Shown: one piece after another, positions 23,494 to 33,652 of the stretch
How positions within the stretch are numbered: position 1 is the first letter of the stretch
How the letters are laid out: each line of letters begins with the position of its first letter
DNA from: Segetibacter sp.
GTDB lineage: Bacteria; Bacteroidota; Bacteroidia; Chitinophagales; Chitinophagaceae
DNA: 44,162 nt
Assembly: GCA_028288485.1 (NCBI GenBank)
Contig: JAQBNO010000107.1
Coordinates: 1 to 44,162, forward strand
Direction of reading: 5' to 3'
Position numbers and translations under genes: made by a program
Notes under the pieces: model-generated
Databases searched by the model: none
What the model was told of the DNA's origin: nothing
Seen by the model: the letters and a program-made list of their open reading frames with translations, nothing else

Positions 23494-26361
23494 TTATAAC
23501 TCAATTTCCGAATAAGACATCGCAGGAATAGCAAACGAAATCACTACTTTGCCATTTGCTGAGGCCTTTCTTCCGGCAATGTTTTTACCGCTCACTTTTA
23601 TTGTTGTTTTTCCTACAAACATATCTGCAGGAAAAGTGACTGTCACATTTTGATCGGAGGTAAAGTACCACCCACCTTTTTCTCTTGATAAGGCTGCAGA
23701 AGCACTATCAGTCTTCGCTGTAATGCCATAATCACCTCTTGAAATCTTTCTTCCGTTCCCTAAAAACAGGTAATCCAGTTCATTTGCCCTCTCACTAACC
23801 ACTCCATAAGTTCCGGCAAAAGTTTGTTGGTTATGTCGTATTTCATCTGTTACAACGGTAGTTGAAAAAAGAGTTTGCTTATACCCTGTTTTGCTTTCAA
23901 TTTCAAGACCCACAAAACCTTCTTTGGCTTGTGAAGGAGTAAAGGAACTTATAGAAGTAACCGATCTTGGTTCAACAGATGTAGACGGCTCGAAAACTGC
24001 AACAAATGGACGCTTCCATGCTTCTCCTGATTGCCTTGCAACGATGGTTGGCATAGGAAGATTGGCAATGCTGTCGGGTATCATTGCATTATTTCCGAAC
24101 GCTTTTGATTGCGGTGCTTTTACTGAAAATATTTCACGGTCAGGTGAACCTTTCATCCACATATTCATCAGTACATTTTCTCTGCCGGGAACACTTAATT
24201 TAAATGCAGCATTAAAATCATCTTTTGTTGCGATCGATTTTTTATCCCAGAAATAATCATAGGCAAAAAGGTGCCCGCCGGAAAAGGATAATTTGTCAGT
24301 AGGCTTTAAATCAAGGGCTGTACCGGTATTATTGGTAAGTTCTACCTGCTGTCCAAGGTTGTGATAAAAGTAATCGTGCATTTTATCCTTGCCATCTTTT
24401 CTTTTTGAGCGGAAAATATCTACATAGTAACCTGTTGAATCGCTTGTTCTTATAATGCTGACCAGCCTGTCCTGGTCGCTCATTGTTTCGGGCTCTATAA
24501 AATACATATCACCGTAACTCACCTTAGAAAAATAACCGCTGTTTACACCCGATTTGGGATAACTGCTTAACAAATCAAACCCATGATTGCTTTTCATTAC
24601 AGGGTAATTAGAAATACCGTCAACACCTACTGTATTATGTGCCGGAAACTGCGAATAGTATTCGGCATAATCCTGTTGAAAGTAGGATGTGCCAATGCCA
24701 CTTTCAGGTCCGAGCACCACACCTTTTCCAAATATTTCCATTGAGATACCACCTGCATGCATGTGGTTGCCTTTTGAGCCTGACATAGCCACCATTAAAC
24801 CATCAACGGGGTGAAGACCATTTCGCAATGCCAGGTAACTTACTTTGTTTGAATACAGAACAGGAGTTATGTATTCTTCTGGTTTCCCTGCCGGAACACT
24901 TTCTTTTATATGTGTTTCATTTTCGCGGGATAACAAAGAAGCCAAACCACCTCTACGAGCACTGTGACCGTCCCCTGCCATAGTTGCTCCTCCAGTTTTT
25001 TTATTAAACTCTTCCATTGTTTTAATAAACCTTGTGAGTGTGTCTTCGAGTTGTGGCTTGTTGTTTTTTTGTGCATTAGCTAACAATTCCTCTGCAGCAG
25101 CTGTCGTGATCCGGCGGTAATGAGAATCGCCAAAGGAGCTAGTATAGCCATTGGGGAACAGGTATTGTGCAATAGTTATTGCAGCTTTACTTAACACCGG
25201 CATCTGGGGAAGAATATCGGTATCGAATTGTTTATCAAACTGTGTAACAAAACCAGTGAAGTCGCCAAGCACACCTAACGAATAACCTGGTGATTCATTC
25301 CACAAACCAGTGACAGGATCATAACCTTCGTTCAATAGTTTTGTGATTGACCATTGCCTTTCCGAACTCTTGTTTATTACCTGGTCTATATAATATTGAC
25401 GTCCCTTTTTATCATCGTATTCATTGTTATTATTTAGTATAGAGCCGATACTTAAAATATTTCTTGCCTGCATCAGGTTCCAGTTGTTAAACGCAACGCC
25501 ATTTTGCACCTGAACATCAGCCCACTTTTTAAAAGTTGTAATATAAATGGGCATCTTTTCGGTCGCCCTTTTTTGCAGGTAATCAAACATGTAATCGTAA
25601 ATACCAACCAGGTTGTTGATCATTGTTACTTCCTGTATCACTTCAAAAGTTGAAAGACTTGTAATAGTTTGATGATGCCCGTGGTTTAGATCAAAAGGCA
25701 GTTTACGGTAATACATACCGGTCATGTAAGTATCAAAAAGGTCAAATGCAAAACGGGCATATTTCTCTTCTCCATTAACCCAGTACACCAAAGCTGCTGC
25801 ATTCGCCAACTGCATAATCTGCGTGTTTATCGATTCGAGTATCCTTCCGGTTTTAGAAATCTCTGCCCACTCCATTGGCTGTCCGGGCTTCGTTTTGTTG
25901 ATAAGATACGCCCCCCTCGGATCATCCATATACGGCATTACATCGGCAAGCTTTGGCGCAGTATAAATCGAAACATTATCTCTTGTGCCGGGAAAGCGAA
26001 CGGTGGGCACCGGTGCCTCTCCTTCTGCATGATCATATACCCCTCCTTTAATAAATACATCCGTTGACTTTGTTTTCCAATACATCTGTAAACGCGAAAC
26101 GATCCAGGTTGGATCAGTCTTGTGGCGATCCACCAGCGAATCAATATTGCGCTTCGTTTGTTCGTAAGCCTTACGAGCCAATTCATCTGAAGTTATTCGC
26201 TTTTGTATGGATGCTCTATCACCGTTTCCGGTAACCGCGCGTGGATGAGTGGTTTTTAGACCTGTCGGTAATTGCACCTGCGCTTTAACTACTATTGCCA
26301 GGAAGCAAATAACCATTGCTACTAAAACCGGCTTCACTTTATACGATTTAACCTTTCGCAT
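23494..26361 (-). CDS. Heparinase II/III-type polysaccharide lyase
   Basis: 955 residues with signal peptide to ~27. The N-terminal alpha-toroid (~50-480) includes LNHGHHQTITSLSTFEVIQE, FNNWNLMQARNILSIG (291-306) and ESPGYSLGVLGDF, with a likely catalytic Tyr at 360. The central beta-sandwich heparinase II/III domain has GNHMHAGGISMEIFGKG (531-547, H533/H535) and AHNTVGVDG (574-582). The rest is a C-terminal beta domain. This architecture belongs to uronate-cleaving lyases (PL12/PL15/PL17/PL21 and relatives); I cannot choose the family by eye. Beta-elimination of a uronic acid polymer would supply the unsaturated ends removed by GH88. Confidence 0.85.
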   Translation of the reverse strand: MRKVKSYKVKPVLVAMVICFLAIVVKAQVQLPTGLKTTHPRAVTGNGDRASIQKRITSDELARKAYEQTKRNIDSLVDRHKTDPTWIVSRLQMYWKTKSTDVFIKGGVYDHAEGEAPVPTVRFPGTRDNVSIYTAPKLADVMPYMDDPRGAYLINKTKPGQPMEWAEISKTGRILESINTQIMQLANAAALVYWVNGEEKYARFAFDLFDTYMTGMYYRKLPFDLNHGHHQTITSLSTFEVIQEVTMINNLVGIYDYMFDYLQKRATEKMPIYITTFKKWADVQVQNGVAFNNWNLMQARNILSIGSILNNNNEYDDKKGRQYYIDQVINKSSERQWSITKLLNEGYDPVTGLWNESPGYSLGVLGDFTGFVTQFDKQFDTDILPQMPVLSKAAITIAQYLFPNGYTSSFGDSHYRRITTAAAEELLANAQKNNKPQLEDTLTRFIKTMEEFNKKTGGATMAGDGHSARRGGLASLLSRENETHIKESVPAGKPEEYITPVLYSNKVSYLALRNGLHPVDGLMVAMSGSKGNHMHAGGISMEIFGKGVVLGPESGIGTSYFQQDYAEYYSQFPAHNTVGVDGISNYPVMKSNHGFDLLSSYPKSGVNSGYFSKVSYGDMYFIEPETMSDQDRLVSIIRTSDSTGYYVDIFRSKRKDGKDKMHDYFYHNLGQQVELTNNTGTALDLKPTDKLSFSGGHLFAYDYFWDKKSIATKDDFNAAFKLSVPGRENVLMNMWMKGSPDREIFSVKAPQSKAFGNNAMIPDSIANLPMPTIVARQSGEAWKRPFVAVFEPSTSVEPRSVTSISSFTPSQAKEGFVGLEIESKTGYKQTLFSTTVVTDEIRHNQQTFAGTYGVVSERANELDYLFLGNGRKISRGDYGITAKTDSASAALSREKGGWYFTSDQNVTVTFPADMFVGKTTIKVSGKNIAGRKASANGKVVISFAIPAMSYSEIEL

Positions 26362-26420
26362 GTTCCTTTTTTTATTAGCTGTTATTTTTATTTTGCACTT
26401 AGCCTTATAACCACGTTTAG

Positions 26421-26446
26421 CATAGTTGTGTCACTCACTTGTACTG
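26421..26446 (+). repeat. Dispersed 26-bp motif, copy 9
   Basis: Reads CATAGTTGTGTCACTC then ACTTGTACTG. It lies 60 bp upstream of the heparinase-like lyase start. Confidence 0.8.
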
Positions 26447-26534
26447 TAAAATCAATAAGCAACAGTTTCTAAGTTGCTTTAACAGCATCGCTTTTCTATA
26501 TTGCAATCATTTTTCGTCGGCCATTTCAGTTCAT

Positions 26535-27839
26535 CTATTGTTTACTCTTCTTAAAGTACTTATCAATAAAATGTAAGTACTGTTCCCAATCATATTGAAT
26601 GATACTATGACCACCGGGACGAATATGATAAGCAATTCTTCCTGGAATGGGTTCACTTAATGCCGGCATCTTTTTAGCCGGCAATCCTTCAGTGCCTAAA
26701 AAACGGTAAACGGGATCTGCAGCCAAAGCACTGTAAAATTCCCCTTCAGGATCTGAGTTTTTATCCTCTTCAGCACTAGCTATATAAACCGGTCTTGGTG
26801 CAATTAACGAAATCACCATATGCTGGTCGAAAGGAAGAATTGTATCCTTATCAATGTACTTTCTAAAATTTGAACAGAACCAATGGGGAAATACAGTGCA
26901 AAGACGGCGAATGTTTTCGCCCTTCCCCCGATGGAACAGCTTAGCTCCGCCAGCTCCTGATTGATTGCTTATAACTATAGCAAAACGTTCATCAGTAGCC
27001 CCTGCCCAAAGTGCGGCCTTACCTAAACGTGAAAAACCGAACAATGCTACCTTCTTAGCATCTATATCTTTATCCGTTTGTAAGTAATCCATTGCCCTGC
27101 TTAAACCCCATGCCCATGCACCTACTGTACTAAAATTATTTCCCCGGCCCTGTAATTCAGGGTAAAGGGAATGTACTCCATTCTTAAAACTGTCATTATA
27201 ATCAGGGTCAATATCTCCTCTATAAATTGTTGCAAAGCCATAGCCACGTTCTAATATCATATCCACATCCCAACCACTCGAAGCATTACCCCTGCTGGCT
27301 TCCGTTGCCCTATTGTTAACTACACCGGTTGCTTTTGGTTCCATCCAGCTGGTTGAAAGTCTAATACCCGTATCACTGTTTATTCTATGGTTGCCGTCAA
27401 AATTTAGTTGTAAAATAACTGGGACAGGAGATGGTACATTATTAGGCAGATAGATAAGAACGTCCATTTGCGGCCCACCAGTTTTACCATTAAAATAAAC
27501 AGTGACCTGTTTACGAGTAGCCCTTCCGTTTAATGCCTGTTTGTTTACATCAAACACTTTAAAGGTCATGTTTGCAGGGCGAGCGGGAGACGTTCCGTAC
27601 ATTTCATGTGAGAACAACTCAATCAACTCTTTCCGTCGCTTACTATACCATTGTTTAGAACCAGTTACCTTATTTCCATTATTCATCACTAACGGATCAC
27701 GTAATGTGTAACTCTCCGTGGGCGGCGTTTCACCACCTTGAGCAGATATTTTTATTGAATTGGCAAACAATAAAAAGCCAACCAGTACAAAGGTTTTGAA
27801 GAAAGCGCCTACCGTTCTATATTTTTCAGATACTAACAT
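26535..27839 (-). CDS. CE15 glucuronoyl esterase
   Basis: The 434-residue secreted alpha/beta hydrolase cleaves esters of glucuronic acid carboxyl groups (glucuronoyl methyl or lignin esters). CE15 features in order: GFSRLGKAALWAGATDERFA with nucleophile S270, ISNQSGAGGAKL (the ISNxSGxGGA motif), FPHWFCSNF, LPFDQHMVISLIAPRPVYIASAEED with the acidic triad candidates near 357-363, and PGGHS with H411. The signal peptide covers residues ~1-34. It implies that the target glycan carries esterified (methyl-)glucuronate. Confidence 0.93.
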   Translation of the reverse strand: MLVSEKYRTVGAFFKTFVLVGFLLFANSIKISAQGGETPPTESYTLRDPLVMNNGNKVTGSKQWYSKRRKELIELFSHEMYGTSPARPANMTFKVFDVNKQALNGRATRKQVTVYFNGKTGGPQMDVLIYLPNNVPSPVPVILQLNFDGNHRINSDTGIRLSTSWMEPKATGVVNNRATEASRGNASSGWDVDMILERGYGFATIYRGDIDPDYNDSFKNGVHSLYPELQGRGNNFSTVGAWAWGLSRAMDYLQTDKDIDAKKVALFGFSRLGKAALWAGATDERFAIVISNQSGAGGAKLFHRGKGENIRRLCTVFPHWFCSNFRKYIDKDTILPFDQHMVISLIAPRPVYIASAEEDKNSDPEGEFYSALAADPVYRFLGTEGLPAKKMPALSEPIPGRIAYHIRPGGHSIIQYDWEQYLHFIDKYFKKSKQ

Positions 27840-27914
27840 GCTATGGGTTTATTTTGCTTTTGCCGTTCTGCCCTTTTTATATCTACGCTAGTGCTATAGA
27901 TTAATTTTTAAAAT

Positions 27915-29537
27915 TTATCCTTTACTAATATAAAATGTTCTCTCCACAGGTTCTGCCGATTGTAGCTTTGGTTCTGCGCTTCTTCCATATTGCCAGGCAA
28001 CCACAGTAATTTTTACAGGGAACTTTGACTTAGGAGGTATCTTTGTAAAAGTTATCATTTCTCCATCTACCTCAGCCGGACCTTCCTTTATATAATAGTG
28101 AACGGCCTCATTTGCATCGGATGCAGCAATTAACTTTAATGATTGTATTCCTGCACTTTGGTTGGGTACAACAGGAAAAGTTATTGCCTGTTTTTTCCCT
28201 TCTTTATTCACCAAAGGAAAGCGCATATCAAGTTGCTGGACGGTGCTTTTATATACAGCATCTCCATCGTTAGAGGCAAGCAACCAAATATCATTTGATC
28301 GCTTGGGATTATTGAAACCCATCCTGTAAAAGCGAATTTGAAAAGTAGTATCATTTATTTTTGCAACAGGTCCGCAAATGCGATTAATAACTAATGGTGT
28401 ACTTGCATGATTGTTTACAGGTTTTACTTTTGAAGTATCAGCAAAAAATGCTTTTAACCGGAAACTAATACCGTCACGCAGTGGTATGAATGGAATATTA
28501 AATTGTGCGTGCCCGCCTGCCGGCTTTACCATGTTTGCATGTTGAATAAATCCTAAATACTGGTTTTTCTTTCCTCGTGCCCTTGCATAAAATTGCTCTG
28601 TAGCGGATACCATTTCTTTATCAAAAACCCATGATGTTTCGTAGCTGTTACCGGCAAACTTTTGATAAGGTGCGGCCGTAGCAAGAGGCAAACTATCCTT
28701 TCTCCATCTATCCATTAACCAACCTCTTGATGGGTCTATTGGTTTAAGCTGAATAACTTTATCTGCCTTTATTTTGTCCGGCAAACGATACTTGGCTGCT
28801 TTACGAATGAACAAACTGATGTATTCGATCAGTGCATCTGAATAATCGAAATGACCATGCCCTGCATCTGCAAAAAAGGTAATGGGTGTTTTTGGATACT
28901 TACTTACATAATCTAAACCTGGCTTCATTCTATCTTCCCACCATTCGTATTCGCCCATCACAAACAACCCGGGAACGCCTTCAATAGTACGGCGGCCCCA
29001 ATCAGGATTTGGTCTCCCGCTACCGGTTAATTTGGTAAGTGGTGCATCTCCATGAATGGAAATGGCTGCCAGTGTTCTGCCAGGACTCCAGGCAGCAAAA
29101 TTCCAGGGATAACTTGCTAAAGCAGAGTGACCGATTGGTACAACAGGAGCGGTTGCAAGTTCTGAATAACCCGATGAGTCCGCTAGCTTTTTCATCATTG
29201 CATCAAAGTGATCTCCTGCTCTGTTATTAAAGTCAAAAGTGATAGAAAAATTAGGGCTTACCCAAACCACTGCAAAGTCAAGGTCGCTCATAGCTTTCCT
29301 AAATGAAGCATGTTCAAAAATCCCTTCTTCAATCATATTATGTTGCCCAACAACTACCGCCCTAACGTGCTTACAATTATCCGGAATCCATAAGAAAGCA
29401 GTTGGATGAGCGTTGGTCTCAGGTGATACAACACTATCAACAGCAATAGACCATTGCCATACCTGCGCACCCCCTTTCGCGAAAGAAAATGCGACTAAAA
29501 CGAGTGAGGCAACAGAGATTTTTAAAAATTTGAACAT
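27915..29537 (-). CDS. Secreted alpha/beta hydrolase with C-terminal beta domain, unknown substrate
   Basis: 539 residues. After the signal peptide (MFKFLKISVASLVLVAFSFA) an alpha/beta-hydrolase fold spans ~40-260, with nucleophile elbow PIGHSALASYPW (S138) and a C-terminal-side AGHGHFDYSD that would provide the His. The second half (~290-539) is beta-rich with no family I can name. It sits between GH127 and CE15, so de-esterification of glycan substituents is a reasonable guess. The start at 29537 is chosen over 29573 because it begins a clean signal peptide. Confidence 0.7.
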   Translation of the reverse strand: MFKFLKISVASLVLVAFSFAKGGAQVWQWSIAVDSVVSPETNAHPTAFLWIPDNCKHVRAVVVGQHNMIEEGIFEHASFRKAMSDLDFAVVWVSPNFSITFDFNNRAGDHFDAMMKKLADSSGYSELATAPVVPIGHSALASYPWNFAAWSPGRTLAAISIHGDAPLTKLTGSGRPNPDWGRRTIEGVPGLFVMGEYEWWEDRMKPGLDYVSKYPKTPITFFADAGHGHFDYSDALIEYISLFIRKAAKYRLPDKIKADKVIQLKPIDPSRGWLMDRWRKDSLPLATAAPYQKFAGNSYETSWVFDKEMVSATEQFYARARGKKNQYLGFIQHANMVKPAGGHAQFNIPFIPLRDGISFRLKAFFADTSKVKPVNNHASTPLVINRICGPVAKINDTTFQIRFYRMGFNNPKRSNDIWLLASNDGDAVYKSTVQQLDMRFPLVNKEGKKQAITFPVVPNQSAGIQSLKLIAASDANEAVHYYIKEGPAEVDGEMITFTKIPPKSKFPVKITVVAWQYGRSAEPKLQSAEPVERTFYISKG

Positions 29538-29573
29538 GCTGTTTTTACACTTTTGCGGGTGAAGTAGATCCAA

Positions 29574-31514
29574 TTATTTTATATCCCAATAAACAACATA
29601 TCGTTCCCTGTGTGTATCGTATAGAGGCTTTAAAACCACTCCTTCTTTTACAGTTTTAAAGGTTAGCTTTTCTCCTGCAACCGGTTTTATAGTCGCCTCT
29701 AAATTTTTCACGTCTATACTCAATCCTTTTGTTATGTTTTCAGGAACATTATAGTTGTAGGTGTAATAATCATTGTACAGTTTAGGATTAGAATATGGAG
29801 CAGGATCTGCCATTCCTTCTGTTCCCATTGCTCCGGCCAATACAATTGGACCGTACGTAATAGCAACTTTATTAGGGTTATCATTCGTTTCGATGGTGCG
29901 TAGTGCCATAGCGTAAGTTATTTCTACGCGGTCGCCATTACCCCATTTTCTATTGATGGATATATAACTTCCAGGTGTTCCTTTAACCGGAAAATTTTTA
30001 CCATTAACCTTAACCGAAACACCCGAACGAGCCCACGACGGATACCGTATATTCAGTGTAGTCTGTAAAGTTTTGTTTGTTTCAATCGTTAATTTTGTAG
30101 CACCGTCTTCAGGAAAACTCGTCTCTTGTTTAACCTTTACACCTTTATCTTTCCAGTTAAGCTCCGAAGGAATAAAAAGGTTGACAAAAAGGCCCTCCTG
30201 GTTATGGTAATATATTGCTTCACCATATTTTGCCTGGTTCTCGAAACCACTGCCTACACAACACCAGAACGAACTATCGGGCGTACTGTATACTTTATGC
30301 GCTCCAGGCAACATCGGAAGAAAATAGGAGATCATCCCTGTTGCCGGATCCTGTTGGCCAAGTATCTGGTTATACAAAGCTTTCTCATAATAATCAGCAT
30401 ACTTTACATTAGCAGTATGGGTAAACAAATGCCTCGAGAGTTTAAGCATATTGTACACATTGCAACTTTCTCCTGTGTAGCCAGTAAGGTGTTTCGACAA
30501 CTCGTCCGGCTTAAAAAAATGCTCTTTATCACTATTACTCCCGGTAGCAAATGAATGATGATCCATTACGGTTTGCCAGAAAAAATCTGACATAACATGT
30601 CCGTCACCTTTACCCTCTATTTCATATTCACGGGTTAAGCCAAGAAGTTTGGGAATGAATGTATTGGCGTGTTTGGGATTTAAGATGTCCTTACCTTCTT
30701 TCAATGGGTCGAGCGTTTCGTTGTGATAAAAGAATTCCGCCAGCCATTTATACTCGACATTGGCCGTAATAGCATACAGGTTATAAAACGATTCATTGAT
30801 TCCGCCAAACTCATTACGAAGCATCTTCGTGCGCTGCTCGGGAGTAACGGGCTGCAATTTTTTATAAGCCCATGAGGCCATTTTGGAAACAACATCAAGA
30901 GCCTGTTTGTTATTGCTGTACAGGTATTGGTCTATTAAACCAGAATAAATTTTATGTAGGGTATACCAGGGAGCCCAAACACGTTCACCCCGTAAATTGC
31001 GGTTAATCAATTCCTGGGGAAAGGCGCTTAAATAACCATCCTGGTTTAAAGCTTTTTGCACATCAGCTAAACCAGCCACAAGGCTGTCAGCTTTCATTTT
31101 ATATTTTTCATCGCCTGTTGAAGCATACAACAAAGCAAGACCCGAGAGTATATGACCTGTCGAATGTCCGCGTAATTCACAATCAAGAGATTCCCATCCA
31201 CCCAGTTTTTTCACGGTAAAATAACCGCCTTCACTACCCGCATACACCCCGGCGTTGGTGCGAAAGCTATGCAACAACTGGTTCACATGTATTGACATTA
31301 GCCATTGCTGTTCGCGCTCCATGTTTTGTTTAAAACGACTGTCCAGCAGTTTTACATCATGTAAGTCGAAACTATACACCGCCGGTTTCAGCTTATCCCC
31401 TATTGCAAACATACCAACTTGTTGCCCGGGGTAATGAGATTGTGCTGGCGAAATAACATGGATGAATAATAGAGCAACAAAAGCCGTATGCTTAAAACTT
31501 TGTAATACTTTCAT
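29574..31514 (-). CDS. GH127-type beta-L-arabinofuranosidase (DUF1680)
   Basis: About 646 residues. The (alpha/alpha)6 barrel contains GGWESLDCELRGHSTGHILSGLA (105-127), WAPWYTLHKIYSGLIDQY, TGESCNVYNML and FWCCVGSGFENQAKYGE. E349, C351, C418 and C419 (numbered from the ATG at 31514) reproduce the Glu-x-Cys and Cys-Cys zinc site of characterised GH127 beta-L-arabinofuranosidase, with Cys418 the likely nucleophile. GH146 shares this site, so GH146 cannot be excluded. The signal peptide ends PAQS. It would release terminal L-arabinofuranose from side chains. A GTG at 31523 is a weaker alternative start. Confidence 0.9.
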   Translation of the reverse strand: MKVLQSFKHTAFVALLFIHVISPAQSHYPGQQVGMFAIGDKLKPAVYSFDLHDVKLLDSRFKQNMEREQQWLMSIHVNQLLHSFRTNAGVYAGSEGGYFTVKKLGGWESLDCELRGHSTGHILSGLALLYASTGDEKYKMKADSLVAGLADVQKALNQDGYLSAFPQELINRNLRGERVWAPWYTLHKIYSGLIDQYLYSNNKQALDVVSKMASWAYKKLQPVTPEQRTKMLRNEFGGINESFYNLYAITANVEYKWLAEFFYHNETLDPLKEGKDILNPKHANTFIPKLLGLTREYEIEGKGDGHVMSDFFWQTVMDHHSFATGSNSDKEHFFKPDELSKHLTGYTGESCNVYNMLKLSRHLFTHTANVKYADYYEKALYNQILGQQDPATGMISYFLPMLPGAHKVYSTPDSSFWCCVGSGFENQAKYGEAIYYHNQEGLFVNLFIPSELNWKDKGVKVKQETSFPEDGATKLTIETNKTLQTTLNIRYPSWARSGVSVKVNGKNFPVKGTPGSYISINRKWGNGDRVEITYAMALRTIETNDNPNKVAITYGPIVLAGAMGTEGMADPAPYSNPKLYNDYYTYNYNVPENITKGLSIDVKNLEATIKPVAGEKLTFKTVKEGVVLKPLYDTHRERYVVYWDIK

Positions 31515-31580
31515 ATGTAGCACTTTTCAGAATTAATAACCTTTTTTTCTTATGTAGTCAGCGGTTGTTTTTCAGGTCGT

Positions 31581-31606
31581 CATCGTTGTGTCACTCCCTT
31601 GTACTG
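31581..31606 (+). repeat. Dispersed 26-bp motif, copy 10 (consensus)
   Basis: Reads CATCGTTGTGTCACTC then CCTTGTACTG, an exact match to the consensus. It lies 67 bp upstream of the GH127 start. Confidence 0.85.
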
Positions 31607-31633
31607 ATGGTTCTCTGTGCATCCACCTTACCT

Positions 31634-31668
31634 CTCCGTCTCCCCACCTTTAAAGAAAGGAGACGGAG
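31634..31668. terminator. 10-bp perfect stem-loop downstream of the second GH97
   Basis: CTCCGTCTCC and GGAGACGGAG flank a 15-base loop about 100 bp after the GH97 stop. There is no T-tract on either strand, so it may be a processing or attenuation hairpin, or simply a repeat. Confidence 0.4.
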
Positions 31669-31768
31669 CGGCATTTATTTTATTTTAACCATTGTTCTAA
31701 CAAATTCGCTTTCCAGCCTCGCGGGCACCAGAGAAAACTAGTAGATGTGGAAGAACAATTTGCTTGTA

Positions 31769-33652
31769 CTAACGTAGTTGTACCGCTCCTTTTCCTTTAG
31801 CAGAAGTAGTTGGAGGATGAGGTTTTACCGGTTCAATTATCAGGGCCTGTCCGCCTTTTGCTTTTATATTAATTTGAAGCATATCTCCTTTTTTTAGCTG
31901 TTTAGTCCTTTTACGAATACTGCCATTATCATCATCTTCATAAATGGTTGCTGTATAACTTTTCCCTTTGGTCAGGAAGCTAAGCGCGATGGTGGCCTTC
32001 CAATCTTCTAATCCGGCTGCATTGCCTACATACCAGGTATTTCCTCTTCGCCGTGCAACACTTATGTTCTTACCTATATCACCAGCCAGGTAGTGGGTTT
32101 CGTTCCAGACAGTAGGCACATACTTAAAGAATTCTATCTCTTCCTCGTTTGTGTAATCGTTTGGCTGCCCGTACCAGAATATAGCCTGCAAAGGACTGAA
32201 ATAGACCACCGAAAGTGCTAACTGTTGTCCCATACTTACTTTTAAATTTTTACTAAAACTATTTTTTGAATTCGGATAACAGAAAGTAAAATCAGCAGGA
32301 CCAGCCAGGAAGCGGGTGAAAGGTAAAACAGTAGTATGAAAAGCATCCGGGCTATTTTCATCGCCTCTTATGCCTTCCTGAGTAAGTAGTGCAGGATAAG
32401 TTCTGCTTAAACCTGTAGGTTTATAGTTGTCGTGGATATCAAGGATAAAACCATAATCATTTACTTTCTTAATTGCCGAAGCAAGCCACGTAAGACCTCC
32501 TTGTGTTAATCCATCAACGAAGCCAAACTTCAGTCCGGCTACACCCCATTTTTTATAAAGGGGAAGAATAGTATCGAGCTTTTGTTTAAGTCCCACATAG
32601 TTTACGTACAGGATTACACCAATGCCTTTTTCTTTTCCATAAGCAAGTACTTTAGGCATGTCGATAGCAGGAATAACTTTAGTAGGATCGGAAGTATCAC
32701 GAAATTCCGCACCATACCATCCTGCATCAAACATGATGTATTGGAAATTATGTCTGGCAGCAAAGTTTATACAATCAATTCCCGATTTTGTGTTGAGTTG
32801 AGATCTAATTAGCTTACCAGGTTTTATCCATGCTGGTATTGCATTTACGGGAGGTGGATTAAGTTTTAAGTAAAGCTGGCTATAGTTATGTAAACCAATT
32901 GCATTGTCAGATACACTGATTGTTCTCCAGGGAGTAAAAAAGGAACCTGAAACTTTTACTACTGAGTCTCTTACCAGAGCAACTGCAAGACTATGAGCAT
33001 GAGTTCCTCTTTTTAATTCCGCCTTTGTATAATTTCTATTGTCAGCCTCACCTATACTGATATAAAATTTTCCATTGGTTAAGGTAGCAGGGAAGTCACA
33101 GGTTTTTGAAAAAGTATCTATTGAAACAGGGGTAAATATAGACTCCTGGTTGTATTGATATAATATATAAGATCCTGTAAAGTTAAACTGTGTAATCTCC
33201 TTTTTGATGCTATTAATTACAAGATTAGTTTGGGGAGGTATTTCATATCGAAAAGCAACACTACCATCATAAACTCTTGCTATAAGATTATAATTAAAGA
33301 AAGAATCCCTACACGATAGTTTAATTTCACTGTAGTTATTGGTAATGGTATCATCCTCACCTAAAGACCATGCAAATTTTCCCTTGTTACTTCTTTGAGT
33401 TTTACTTTTTATTACTGTTTTTTCTCCGGCTACAATATCATTTACAGCAAAGCCAAGTGGAGACCATTTTATAATTTCAGTGTTAGCATAAAAAGTGCGG
33501 TACATAAGCTTTCCCTTATCCAAACCAAATTCTAAAAAAGTTTTTTTGTTGGGAGACGCAACTTTATAATTGCTTCGTACGTGTGCAAAAGTGTTAGCAG
33601 AAATTACTAACATAATGAATAAAGCCAAAATTGAAAACCTGATAAATTTCAT
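31769..33652 (-). CDS. GH97 family glycoside hydrolase (second copy)
   Basis: The 627-residue secreted protein has the same three-part layout as the GH97 at 19233: NFQYIMFDAGWYGAEF, IGVILYVNYVG, WGVAGLKFGFVDG, LDIHDNYKPTGLSRTYP and QEGIRGDENSPDAFHTTVLPFTRF. It likewise has KFGF where retaining GH97 enzymes have an Asp nucleophile and HD where inverting ones have HE. The two copies are clearly diverged, so they probably serve different linkages. It is the first enzyme downstream of susD. The extended C-terminus ends PHPPTTSAKGKGAVQLR. Confidence 0.9.
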   Translation of the reverse strand: MKFIRFSILALFIMLVISANTFAHVRSNYKVASPNKKTFLEFGLDKGKLMYRTFYANTEIIKWSPLGFAVNDIVAGEKTVIKSKTQRSNKGKFAWSLGEDDTITNNYSEIKLSCRDSFFNYNLIARVYDGSVAFRYEIPPQTNLVINSIKKEITQFNFTGSYILYQYNQESIFTPVSIDTFSKTCDFPATLTNGKFYISIGEADNRNYTKAELKRGTHAHSLAVALVRDSVVKVSGSFFTPWRTISVSDNAIGLHNYSQLYLKLNPPPVNAIPAWIKPGKLIRSQLNTKSGIDCINFAARHNFQYIMFDAGWYGAEFRDTSDPTKVIPAIDMPKVLAYGKEKGIGVILYVNYVGLKQKLDTILPLYKKWGVAGLKFGFVDGLTQGGLTWLASAIKKVNDYGFILDIHDNYKPTGLSRTYPALLTQEGIRGDENSPDAFHTTVLPFTRFLAGPADFTFCYPNSKNSFSKNLKVSMGQQLALSVVYFSPLQAIFWYGQPNDYTNEEEIEFFKYVPTVWNETHYLAGDIGKNISVARRRGNTWYVGNAAGLEDWKATIALSFLTKGKSYTATIYEDDDNGSIRKRTKQLKKGDMLQINIKAKGGQALIIEPVKPHPPTTSAKGKGAVQLR

